A DNA stretch of 20,383 bases from positions 1-20,383 of the IMG/VR virus record IMGVR_UViG_3300035698_012845. The stretch is one strand, 5' to 3'. Under the pieces are notes generated by a model that was given only the letters and a program-made list of their open reading frames with translations, was not told the DNA's origin and ran no database searches. The stretch is from a virus. Below, in pieces: positions 1 through 6,975 of the stretch. The position numbers were made by a program, and so were the translations under genes. Numbering within the stretch: position 1 is the stretch's first letter; each line of letters begins with the position of its first letter.

Positions 1-123
1 AATTCTGGATTCTATGCAGAGATGGTTAATGCAGCGGCTCAAAGAGGCAATGAAAACTTATCTCCGCTTGAGTATAAACTCTTTTTTTTCCCTTGGTATT
101 TGGAATCGCTATACTCTATATGA
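1..123 (+). CDS. Terminase large subunit, ATPase-domain fragment (3' end, gene split)
   Basis: The frame is open from base 1 to a TGA at 121-123, giving 40 residues with the start outside the window. It reads FYEMVNAA-like sequence (here FYAEMVNAA), then YKLFFFPWYLESLYSI. The FFFPW block next to a Y/F-rich stretch is typical of the end of the ATPase (motor) domain of phage terminase large subunits, just before the linker to the nuclease. The large terminase pumps DNA into the prohead through the portal. The protein ends here, and the nuclease part is found again at 1075 after an inserted HNH-type gene. The two parts seem to be separate polypeptides that would have to assemble. The call rests on one short motif and on the matching downstream half. 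Confidence 0.8.
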   Translation, partial: NSGFYAEMVNAAAQRGNENLSPLEYKLFFFPWYLESLYSI

Positions 124-126
124 AAG

Positions 127-161
127 AAGTGTAGTTTATATTCTAAACATGTAGTATACTT
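127..161 (+). promoter_or_regulatory. Nested stem-loop after the truncated terminase stop
   Basis: AAGTGTA (127-133) can pair with TATACTT (155-161), with one G-U pair. Inside it, GTTTA (134-138) pairs with TAAAC (144-148) around a 5-base loop. The structure starts 3 bases after the TGA and is followed by TATTTTC, then the ribosome binding site of the HNH gene. It could be a weak terminator or a translation-control hairpin. It is AT-rich and only modestly stable, so the role is a guess. Confidence 0.35.
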
Positions 162-185
162 ATTTTCATATAGACAAGGTGATAT

Positions 186-1085
186 ATGGAATATGGAAGA
201 CTAACAATAATTGATCCTATAAAAGATGAAAAAGATAAAGTTTTGTGCTTATGCGATTGTGGAAATAAAAAGAGAGTAAATATTTATAGTTTAAAATCTG
301 GAAAGACTAAAAGCTGTGGTTGCATTCATAAAGAATTTCTTGTTGCACTTCATAAAAGCAAAAAAGTTAAGACTAAAGGTAATTTTGAGGAATACATAGG
401 AAAGGCTTATGGAAGACTAGCTGTTATTGAAGGGGCTAAAGAATTTGGGATTAAAGTTAAATGTAAATGTTCTTGTGGTAATGAAAGTTTTCCGAGTATT
501 CATGCTTTATTAGCTAATCGAATTAAAAGTTGTGGTTGTCTCAAGAAAGAAAAAATGAAGATAGAAGCAAAGAAGCGTTTTACTGGTAAAGTTCCTGTAA
601 GTTTTATGGATTATACAGGAAGAAGAATAGGGATGGTTAGAGTTTTAAGACGTATTGAAGACACTAGACAGTATACAACTACATATTTATGTAAGTGTGA
701 TTGTGGAACAGAATTTAAAACTGAAATATCATCATTAAGAAGGGCAACATATAAAATATGTACATGTGGTTATAAACGACATCCTTTAAAAAGCGTTTTA
801 CAATCGATGATAGAAAGGTGTGAAAACCCTAATATATTATCTTATAAATGGTATGGAGCTAAAGGTATTTCAGTTTGTGAAGAATGGAAGAAATATCCAA
901 TTAAATTTATAAATTGGGCTATTAAAAACGGTTGGAAACAGCATAAAGATTTGCCTAGAAAAGCAAGATTGACGATAGATAGAGTTGATTCTTCAAAAGG
1001 CTATTGCCCTGAAAATTGTCATTGGATAACTCTATCTGAAAACTCGAAAAAAGCAATGGATGATAGGTGGCACAATGACAAGTAA
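186..1085 (+). CDS. HNH-type homing endonuclease inserted in the terminase gene
   Basis: This 299-residue protein has three Cys-rich zinc-ribbon-like units of the form CxCxCG...SCGC: C21/C23/C25 with C44/C46, C93/C95/C97 with C116/C118, and C169/C171/C173 with C192/C194. They are followed by a domain (about 203-290) with MIERCENP, YKWYGAKGISVCEEW and LTIDRVDSSKGYCPENCHW. That combination is common in phage HNH-type proteins with an IDRxD...GYxPxNCxW signature, which spread by cutting DNA and copying themselves into the break. An AAGGTGAT site precedes the ATG. The gene lies exactly between the two terminase halves, and its last 11 codons overlap the start of the nuclease fragment. There is no room for a group I intron core around it, so it looks like a free-standing insertion rather than an intron ORF. 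Confidence 0.8.
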   Translation: MEYGRLTIIDPIKDEKDKVLCLCDCGNKKRVNIYSLKSGKTKSCGCIHKEFLVALHKSKKVKTKGNFEEYIGKAYGRLAVIEGAKEFGIKVKCKCSCGNESFPSIHALLANRIKSCGCLKKEKMKIEAKKRFTGKVPVSFMDYTGRRIGMVRVLRRIEDTRQYTTTYLCKCDCGTEFKTEISSLRRATYKICTCGYKRHPLKSVLQSMIERCENPNILSYKWYGAKGISVCEEWKKYPIKFINWAIKNGWKQHKDLPRKARLTIDRVDSSKGYCPENCHWITLSENSKKAMDDRWHNDK

Positions 1086-1914
1086 CATAACTATTTCATA
1101 TGAACAGGAACAATATTTTAAAAAACTTGAGGAAGCAGAAAACATAAAATTATCTATTGGTCAAAGAAGGTGGTATTGTCACCAACAAAGCATACTTGGC
1201 GATAAGATATGTCAAGAGTTTCCAAGCACTATAACGGAAGCCTTTTTAAGCAACTCTGACGCCTATTACTTCCAACAGCACATAGAAAGAGCCTATAACG
1301 ACAGTCGATGCCTTAGCACGCCCTTATATGATGCATTAGAGCTAGTCTATGTAGCAATGGATATAGGAGTAAACGACTTAACGGTAATGACGTTCTTCCA
1401 GGTGGTACATGGCGAGATCAGAATTATAGATTATTATGAGGACAACAATAAGGGGGTAGATTTCTATGCTAATTTCCTTTTACAAGATAAGAAGTATATA
1501 TATAGCACTATCTTTCTTCCACATGATGCAGCGAGACGAGATGGGATTGTCGTAGAAAACACCTATGAGCGAGACTTTAAACGGTTATTGCAACATACAA
1601 ACACAAGGTTTATAGTTTTAAAGCGAACAGACAAGAACCTAAATATCTCAAATGCAAAAATCAAGATGGATAGATGTGTATTTGCTATTAATCGAGTAAA
1701 GCCACTTTTGACGCAAATAGGTAAGTATAGGAAGAAATGGAGTGAACAATATGGGAAATATTTAGATGAACCATACCATAATGTAGCTAGCAACTATGCA
1801 GATAGTTTCATCTATGCAATGCAAGCAGTGGCACATATAGAGCGAGCAGGCACGCTAGCAGGTTCACTTATGAAGCATAAAGAGGCTACAGAGAACAGAC
1901 GGTATCAGCTTTAG
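1075..1914 (+). CDS. Terminase large subunit, nuclease-domain fragment
   Basis: A 279-residue protein. Residues 1-65 resemble the inter-domain linker of terminase large subunits (EEQYFKKLEE-like, QRRWY, then GDKICQEFPSTITEAFLSNSDAYYF). Residues 90-245 form an RNase H-like nuclease: AMDIGVND with Asp96 and Asp101, IIDYYED with acidic residues near 119-123, FLPHDAARRDG, and NYADSFIYAMQAV with Asp243. This domain makes the headful cuts in the concatemer. I chose the ATG at 1075 because AGGTGG (1064-1069) lies at good spacing; an in-frame ATG at 1060 has no clear site. The start lies inside the end of the HNH gene, so the fragment has its own initiation signal. With the fragment at 1-123 it appears to complete one terminase with little or nothing lost between. 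TAG stop. Confidence 0.85.
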   Translation: MTSNITISYEQEQYFKKLEEAENIKLSIGQRRWYCHQQSILGDKICQEFPSTITEAFLSNSDAYYFQQHIERAYNDSRCLSTPLYDALELVYVAMDIGVNDLTVMTFFQVVHGEIRIIDYYEDNNKGVDFYANFLLQDKKYIYSTIFLPHDAARRDGIVVENTYERDFKRLLQHTNTRFIVLKRTDKNLNISNAKIKMDRCVFAINRVKPLLTQIGKYRKKWSEQYGKYLDEPYHNVASNYADSFIYAMQAVAHIERAGTLAGSLMKHKEATENRRYQL

Positions 1915-1915
1915 G

Positions 1916-2110
1916 TTAGTAATCGGTATCGGTATATCCATAATATTTGATAGACATTTTCTTTTTATAGTTCCCGATTCCGACTAGAATTAATCTTGTC
2001 TTGTTATGAATAGTAAATCCTTTGCCCGATTGCTTTTTAGCGACCTCAAGCCACTCATCCTTTGCCCACTTTTTGCAAAACTTTCTTTTAGTTAATTGTT
2101 TACGTTTCAT
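1916..2110 (-). CDS. Small basic protein coupled to the minus-strand HNH gene
   Basis: I do not recognise this 64-residue ORF. It is strongly basic at the N terminus (MKRKQLTKRKFCKKWAKDEW) and has a hydrophobic patch (LILVGIG) near residue 41. Its ATG directly follows the TAA of the upstream HNH gene (TAAATG), the arrangement expected for translational coupling, and it stops one base short of the terminase stop on the other strand. Basic charge and position suggest an accessory of the endonuclease, but no motif shows this. It could also be a chance ORF in an AT-rich stretch. Confidence 0.45.
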   Translation of the reverse strand: MKRKQLTKRKFCKKWAKDEWLEVAKKQSGKGFTIHNKTRLILVGIGNYKKKMSIKYYGYTDTDY

Positions 2111-3301
2111 TTATATTTTTACTATTACCTGCATATCATTGAATGTATAATCGAACATAGACATACGCCTTAACAAGTTAGACTTAGACGAATAACCTGT
2201 TTTCTCAAGAATAGTATCACAATGTTCTTTGTTTTTATATGATTCATGAATAATTCGATCTCTTTCACTAGCAGAACGACGGATAGCCAATCTTTTTTTT
2301 AATCCCATCTTTTTCATTCTATAGGATGGATTAAAGTTTAAAAGTTTATTGATTTCTTCTTGCGTATGACCATTCTCGTATAATTTTTTAATATACGCAT
2401 CACTTACTTCCTCTCGTTTCATCCATTTCCCTGATTCGCCATATCGAGGCATTTCAAGGGCTTCTTCAAAACTCTTGCCGCTTTTAATTCTAGCTCTCAT
2501 CATAGAATAGTCAATTTTTAGGTAAAAACACCATTCTTTCAATAACTTGATTTTACCATCATATGGAATACCATAAGTGTTTAACATGGCAGCATGTCTA
2601 TTTTTTTTCATTAACTCTTTAGTTGAAATTAAAAAACAATTCATAGGATTAAATTCTTTTTTGCCTGCTTTTATATCAATAGTTTTCCCTTTTTCCCACC
2701 TATGAAGTTCTAACCATTTTATGAAATTGCTAGCTGAATTTCTCCATAGATCACAACATGTATATCCATTTGCCCCATAGATAGAAAAAGATTGACTTTT
2801 AGGATTATGACACTTATGTACTAACGCTATCCACAGCTTATAAGCGAAATGACTAGATAAGTTATGTTTAGAGGGATATAAGCTAGCGTTTACGTAACGA
2901 GAGTTATTTTTACAAACATAACATCCACAACTAATAGTATGGCCTTTTCTAATAGAATCAGCAGCAACCCAAATTTTAGAACCACATTCGCAAATGCAAA
3001 ACCATTCTCTATATTTATGGCCATTAGTCCACTCAGAGATTCGCCACTTATCTTGAACATTAAGGCGACCAAATTTCTTACCCCCAATATAAAATTCACT
3101 TCTTCTAAAAACACAATTAGGACATTCATAAACAAAGCCTGCTGATAAATCAGATTGGCGACGAATAAACTTTTCTTTGCAATCACATTCCAAGAGATAT
3201 TCTTTAGAAGGATATTTCCTAGTATCATTTTTTCTATAATGTCTATTGATTACAGTCGTACGACCAAATCTGTTACCGATAAGGTTTAAGGGAGCAGGCA
3301 T
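2111..3301 (-). CDS. Second HNH-type endonuclease-family protein, antisense
   Basis: This 396-residue protein belongs to the same family as the gene in the terminase. It has a GRTTVI...CDC unit at the N terminus with C60/C63, a GRLNV...CICECG...SCGC unit (about 78-128), then a nuclease-like domain (153-228) with LWIALVHKCHNP, SIYGANGYTCCDLW and a TIDIKAGKKEFNPMNC segment. Residues 240-285 resemble the small DNA-binding module (YDGKIKLLKEW...GKSFEEALEMP) often joined to such nucleases. Residues 300-345 look like a helix-turn-helix. The expected IDRxD catalytic signature is replaced by IDIKAGK, so activity is uncertain. AGGAAT lies upstream of the ATG. The gene sits between terminase and portal and runs against late transcription. 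Confidence 0.75.
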   Translation of the reverse strand: MPAPLNLIGNRFGRTTVINRHYRKNDTRKYPSKEYLLECDCKEKFIRRQSDLSAGFVYECPNCVFRRSEFYIGGKKFGRLNVQDKWRISEWTNGHKYREWFCICECGSKIWVAADSIRKGHTISCGCYVCKNNSRYVNASLYPSKHNLSSHFAYKLWIALVHKCHNPKSQSFSIYGANGYTCCDLWRNSASNFIKWLELHRWEKGKTIDIKAGKKEFNPMNCFLISTKELMKKNRHAAMLNTYGIPYDGKIKLLKEWCFYLKIDYSMMRARIKSGKSFEEALEMPRYGESGKWMKREEVSDAYIKKLYENGHTQEEINKLLNFNPSYRMKKMGLKKRLAIRRSASERDRIIHESYKNKEHCDTILEKTGYSSKSNLLRRMSMFDYTFNDMQVIVKI

Positions 3302-3480
3302 AAGTTAAATTCCTATTATGATAGTTACAATTGGTCATTTGATTTTAAGATATACTTATTAGCGCAACGAATCAATAAGTTTCAGCCATGAAAAAGAGAA
3401 AAGCTATTTTCTGGAGTTATGAGCAAATCATAATAATCTGCCCTAAGTCGTTATAATCCAATATCTAACATAAAAATAAC
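3302..3480. other. Intergenic region between minus-strand HNH gene and portal gene
   Basis: No ORF is evident. Two inverted repeats stand out: ACTTATT (3354-3360) with AATAAGT (3374-3380) around a 13-base loop, and AGAAAA (3397-3402) with TTTTCT (3407-3412) around GCTA. They may be operator sites, remnants of terminators or chance in AT-rich DNA. The ribosome binding site of the minus-strand gene (AGGAAT on that strand) lies near 3310. Confidence 0.5.
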
Positions 3481-3481
3481 A

Positions 3482-3508
3482 TTGACATTATCAATTTTAA
3501 AATATAAT
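3482..3508 (+). promoter_or_regulatory. Candidate sigma-70-type promoter for the portal operon
   Basis: TTGACA at 3482-3487 and TATAAT at 3503-3508 are both perfect hexamers, but the spacer is 15 bases rather than the best 17. Transcription would start near 3515, about 30 bases before the portal ATG. An AT inverted repeat, TTAAAA with TTTTAA around TATAA (3497-3513), covers the -10 box and could be a protein-binding site. The promoter would restart head-gene transcription past the antisense endonuclease gene. Confidence 0.55.
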
Positions 3509-3544
3509 TTTAATTTAAGTTAAATACCTTACCTTAAGGTGGCT

Positions 3545-5671
3545 ATGTTAAATGATAGAGAACTGCTTGGAGAATTCCAAGAAAATTATAGATATGCTCA
3601 TGACTATTGGAGTCCATTTGTTAAAGATGCGCAAGTATATACGCTTGCATCATCTGGTTATACATGGAGAAATGACGAGTTAAAAGCGCTTCAAAAAGAA
3701 GGGCGAGAACCACTTGAACTAAATATCATGAGGAGACCATTACAGTTCTTTTCGGGATATCTAAGAGACAACCTAAATAGTGTTGTTATATCGCCTGTAG
3801 AAGGTAGCGATCAAAAGACAGCAGATCAATTTACAAAATTAAGTTATTACACATGGGATAAGGGCGAAGGATACTCAACTTTCCTAGATGCATGTGACGA
3901 GGGATTCAAATCGGGGATATCGCTATGTGGGCTTAGAATGGACTATTCGAGAGACTTCATAAATGGAGAGATCTCTTTCTTCAAGAGAACATATAATTCG
4001 TTCTTTCTAGATCCAACATTTGAAAGAATAGACTTAAAAGATTGTGGCTTTGCAGTTACAAGAGATTTAATGGATAGGAATATCATAGGCCAGCTCCTTC
4101 CGTTTATAGATCCTAAGCAAATAGCAGATATTCATACATCATTTAGAGATGATAAGTTCCTATCATATCACCCTAACTTTACAGTACTTAGCAGAAACAG
4201 AAACCTCCTAGCATACGATCAATATTACAGACGTATATCAAAGAAACGCAAATTTTTAGTAGACCAGGAAAGCTCATATTATAGAGATATAACAGACCTC
4301 GAGCCAGAAGAAAGAAAGAAACTAGAGACTGGGATTTACAGAATACGCAAATTACATGAAGAAGCAGAAATGTTAGGTATCGAAAAGCGTGATTTACCCC
4401 CCATTGTAGATATACAAACCGTTGACAGGGATTTCATTGAACTAAATATAATGTTGAATGGCCAACCTGTTTATACAGGAGAAGATAAGACAGGGATAAA
4501 TCAAACGTATCCGTTCGCACCAGTACTATGCTACCTCGAACCGAGTGTATGGGAAGCATCACAAAGGATTCAAGGATTAGCCTCAACGCTTTATTCTGCG
4601 CAGAGACAGTTTAATAAACGGCACATGAAGATTGTGGATATGATGGATAGCACGATATCTACTGGATATAAGTATTTAATCGGCTCTGTACCCGATGTGG
4701 AAGATCTACAACAATCAGGGCAAAACAAGATAATTGGTGTTGATCCTGAGAATGCGCCTGAAGGCTTAAACTCTGTTCAAGAACTTCAAGGAGGAACGGC
4801 TAATCCTTCTTTAATTGAGTATCAAAGCATACTCGATCAGTTAACACTTACATTGTCTAATGTAAATGAATCTGTTTTAGGGATTGACGATAAGGGAAAC
4901 ACACAAGTATCAGGCAGATTAGCACAAGTTAGAATAGGTCAAGGGCTTAGATCAAACCGAAAAATATTTGATAACGTAGAAGTCACCCAAAAGGTCTTAG
5001 GTGGCTTAGTCCTTAAAGCAATTCAAAATCATTATCCTCCAGGAAAAGTAAAGCGAATTATCGGAGAAGAGCCAACCGAACAATTCTATAAAAAAGAATT
5101 TGAGCAATACGATGCAGTTATAAAAGAAGGCGTAAGATCACAATCACAAAAAGATGCTTATTACTATGAACTAGTAAATCTTAAGCGAGAAGGAATAGTT
5201 GATGTACCACAAGGCGAGATAGTTAAATCACTGCAAATGGCTGGCATGTCGGATCTCGAGGAAGCGATTTCTAAACAGGAACAGCAAGCACAGCAACAAG
5301 CACAAGAAACACAAAGAAAACAAGATGATCTTATAGCAGCGACAACAGCGGAGAAGAACGCATTAGCGCATGAGAGAGATACAAGAGCAGATGCAAATGA
5401 AGGCTTAAGAATCGAGAGAACATCGGAGGCAGTTCAGAACCAGAGCTTAGCAGAACTGAATAAAGCAAAAGCTATCGTTGAGCTTTCTAAACTACATGAA
5501 GATAGGCTTATACAGGCATTAGAACTTGTTAACCAAATACATGTGCAAGAGCAAGAACAAATTGCTCAAAAAGAGGGCTTAGTAGATGCAGAATCAGAAA
5601 AAGAAGCAAGTAAGCCTCAAGGACAAGTTAATGCAACGCAACAAGCGTCTCCTCAACAAATTCAACCATAA
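3545..5671 (+). CDS. Portal protein, P22-like family
   Basis: A 708-residue protein, close to the usual 700-725 of P22-type portals. Residues 1-60 give an N-terminal helix (ELLGEFQENYRYAHDYW), residues 60-95 a LELNIMRRPLQFFSGYLRDN stretch resembling the start of the P22 portal clip and wing region, and residues 110-150 the FLDACDEGFKSGISL block. Residues 565-690 are Gln/Ala/Glu-rich and predicted helical, as in the long barrel of this family. Twelve copies would form the ring for DNA entry and exit and the base for tail assembly. The ATG at 3545 is preferred because AAGGTGG (3536-3542) fits it; the in-frame GTG at 3539 lies inside that site. It stands after terminase and before scaffold, the standard order. 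Confidence 0.85.
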   Translation: MLNDRELLGEFQENYRYAHDYWSPFVKDAQVYTLASSGYTWRNDELKALQKEGREPLELNIMRRPLQFFSGYLRDNLNSVVISPVEGSDQKTADQFTKLSYYTWDKGEGYSTFLDACDEGFKSGISLCGLRMDYSRDFINGEISFFKRTYNSFFLDPTFERIDLKDCGFAVTRDLMDRNIIGQLLPFIDPKQIADIHTSFRDDKFLSYHPNFTVLSRNRNLLAYDQYYRRISKKRKFLVDQESSYYRDITDLEPEERKKLETGIYRIRKLHEEAEMLGIEKRDLPPIVDIQTVDRDFIELNIMLNGQPVYTGEDKTGINQTYPFAPVLCYLEPSVWEASQRIQGLASTLYSAQRQFNKRHMKIVDMMDSTISTGYKYLIGSVPDVEDLQQSGQNKIIGVDPENAPEGLNSVQELQGGTANPSLIEYQSILDQLTLTLSNVNESVLGIDDKGNTQVSGRLAQVRIGQGLRSNRKIFDNVEVTQKVLGGLVLKAIQNHYPPGKVKRIIGEEPTEQFYKKEFEQYDAVIKEGVRSQSQKDAYYYELVNLKREGIVDVPQGEIVKSLQMAGMSDLEEAISKQEQQAQQQAQETQRKQDDLIAATTAEKNALAHERDTRADANEGLRIERTSEAVQNQSLAELNKAKAIVELSKLHEDRLIQALELVNQIHVQEQEQIAQKEGLVDAESEKEASKPQGQVNATQQASPQQIQP

Positions 5672-5688
5672 ATCTTAGGAGGATATAA

Positions 5689-5877
5689 ATGGAAAAAATG
5701 AAAAAGATGGACTCAGGAAAGGGGATATATAGTTATTCTAAGAATCCAATGAGCCAACCAAGTAGAACAAGCTCCCAATGTGGACCAGGTTCTAATGCTG
5801 ATGCTCAGAAAGCTAATAAGCTTTTACAAAAAGCACATGCAGAGAAAGAGTCTCTACGTGGAAAAAGCGGAAAGTAA
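5689..5877 (+). CDS. Small conserved-type phage protein of unknown function
   Basis: This 62-residue ORF has an excellent ribosome binding site (TAGGAGG eight bases before the ATG) and sits between portal and scaffold genes. It is rich in Ser, Lys and Gly, with a central PMSQPSRTSSQCGPG stretch and a short helical C terminus (ADAQKANKLLQKAHAEKESL). Composition suggests a mostly disordered protein. No domain is recognised. A role in head assembly is only suggested by position. Confidence 0.75.
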   Translation: MEKMKKMDSGKGIYSYSKNPMSQPSRTSSQCGPGSNADAQKANKLLQKAHAEKESLRGKSGK

Positions 5878-5889
5878 ATAGGTAACGCC

Positions 5890-6273
5890 ATGCGAATGAT
5901 GCAAGATCCAGTTAGCAAATTAATACTACCTCAAAAATTCATCGATGAAAAAACATCGTTAACAAATGAAATAAAACGAATTGTTGAGTATGTAGTTAAT
6001 ACGCATAGCAGTGTAAGAGAACCGTATTTCCTTACATTTCATGCTAAGTTTGACTCTATGAATCCCAAAGAATTTCGCATTTCAGAACCAAAGATAACAA
6101 AGAAGATTCCAGGCTTTAAATCTAATTCAATGGTTTATTGGGTTAGTAATGAGAGAGGAATATGTGAACTTCTATGGATGGTAGCTCCTAAACTGAAAGG
6201 GGAGAAACTAAAAGTAGAATTCAATGAAAAAGGTGTCGCCTACCTACAAGCAAAGGGCGCAATGCCATCGTAA
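5890..6273 (+). CDS. Conserved-type phage protein between portal and scaffold
   Basis: A 127-residue ORF, probably soluble, with mixed strand and helix. It shows YFLTFHAKFDS, a KFKS-like turn, VYWVSNERGICELLWMV and a C-terminal FNEKGVAYLQAKGAMPS. Trp/Tyr-rich VYW...LLWMV segments of this kind recur in small proteins near portal genes of podoviruses, but I know no assigned function. The start has only a weak site (AGG at 5880-5882), so the downstream ATGs at 5896 and 5899 remain possible. Its stop codon lies inside a strong hairpin (6269-6287). Confidence 0.7.
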   Translation: MRMMQDPVSKLILPQKFIDEKTSLTNEIKRIVEYVVNTHSSVREPYFLTFHAKFDSMNPKEFRISEPKITKKIPGFKSNSMVYWVSNERGICELLWMVAPKLKGEKLKVEFNEKGVAYLQAKGAMPS

Positions 6274-6287
6274 GAGGCTGTCTTACG
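6269..6287 (+). promoter_or_regulatory. Stem-loop before the scaffold gene
   Basis: CGTAAGA (6269-6275) pairs perfectly with TCTTACG (6281-6287) around a GGCTG loop. It covers the stop codon of the preceding gene and ends 16 bases before the scaffold ATG. No T-run follows, so it is not a usual terminator. A processing or mRNA-stability site is more likely. The same GTAAGA/TCTTAC stem recurs at 8681-8698. Confidence 0.5.
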
Positions 6288-6303
6288 TACAATCGGGGAA
6301 AAT

Positions 6304-6954
6304 ATGGATACAGATACCGAAACTGTACAAGAGCAAGTGCAGGAAGAAACACAAGTTGTAAATCAAGAGCCAGTGGCGACCGATGAACAAGTTGTAGAAA
6401 ACCAAGAAGCACAAGCAGAAGAACCTGTTAAAGAACAAAATGTACCTCTATCAGCCCTTCAAAAGGAAAGGCGAAAGAGACAGGATGCAGAGCAGGAACT
6501 AAAAGTATATAGAGAGCATCAATTAAAACAGGTGCAACAGCAAGTACCAGTGGAAGAAGACGAAAGCCAGTATGAGCCTGTGACAAAAGCAGAGCTTAAG
6601 AAACAACAAGTGCAGATGATGCGTGATGTTGAAGAAAAATCATGGATTCGCCAAAACCCTGAAAAAGCTGAAGTAATAAACGAAAAATTAGCTAACTTTT
6701 TAAAAAAGAGACCAAATTTAGCGGCAGCGATAGAAGCAGCGCCAAACAGATATGAAGAAGCATGGGAGTTGATGGACAAATTAAGTCCAAAGCAAAAAGC
6801 AGCTTTGACAAGTCCGCAGGCTACTAAGAAAGTAACCCCGAATTCACCTTCAGGGTCACCAAAAGCAGCAGGGATAAATCAAGCTGTAGATTTAATGAAC
6901 ATGTCGGATTCAGAATTTGCAGCGTGGAGAAAGACTAAACGCAGTCACAGGTAA
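6304..6954 (+). CDS. Capsid scaffolding protein
   Basis: A 216-residue protein with the usual scaffold make-up. Residues 1-50 are acidic and Gln/Val/Glu-rich and likely disordered. Residues 50-80 are a charged helix (SALQKERRKRQDAEQELKVY), residues 95-150 are helical, and residues 165-185 are a Ser/Pro/Lys-rich linker. The C terminus is short and basic (FAAWRKTKRSHR), of the kind that binds coat protein. Its place directly before the major capsid gene fits. Scaffold proteins guide coat assembly and leave before or during DNA packaging. The start follows GGGGA at 6295-6299. Sequence alone does not prove the family, since scaffolds diverge fast; context carries the call. Confidence 0.8.
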   Translation: MDTDTETVQEQVQEETQVVNQEPVATDEQVVENQEAQAEEPVKEQNVPLSALQKERRKRQDAEQELKVYREHQLKQVQQQVPVEEDESQYEPVTKAELKKQQVQMMRDVEEKSWIRQNPEKAEVINEKLANFLKKRPNLAAAIEAAPNRYEEAWELMDKLSPKQKAALTSPQATKKVTPNSPSGSPKAAGINQAVDLMNMSDSEFAAWRKTKRSHR

Positions 6955-6975
6955 GGTCTCCAATAAGAGGATATT

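Noticed and set aside
1-1914. Group I intron or intein carrying the endonuclease in the terminase gene
   Set aside because: Only 62 bases lie between the upstream stop and the HNH ATG, and the HNH gene overlaps the downstream part, leaving no room for an intron core. The HNH gene is in a different frame from both terminase parts and shows no intein splicing motifs.
3539-3547. GTG start for the portal gene at 3539
   Set aside because: The GTG lies within the AAGGTGG site that serves the ATG at 3545.
5997-6035. TGTAAG/CTTACA inverted repeat inside the 127-residue gene
   Set aside because: It has a 13-base loop, lies in coding sequence, and lacks the tight geometry of the two GTAAGA hairpins.
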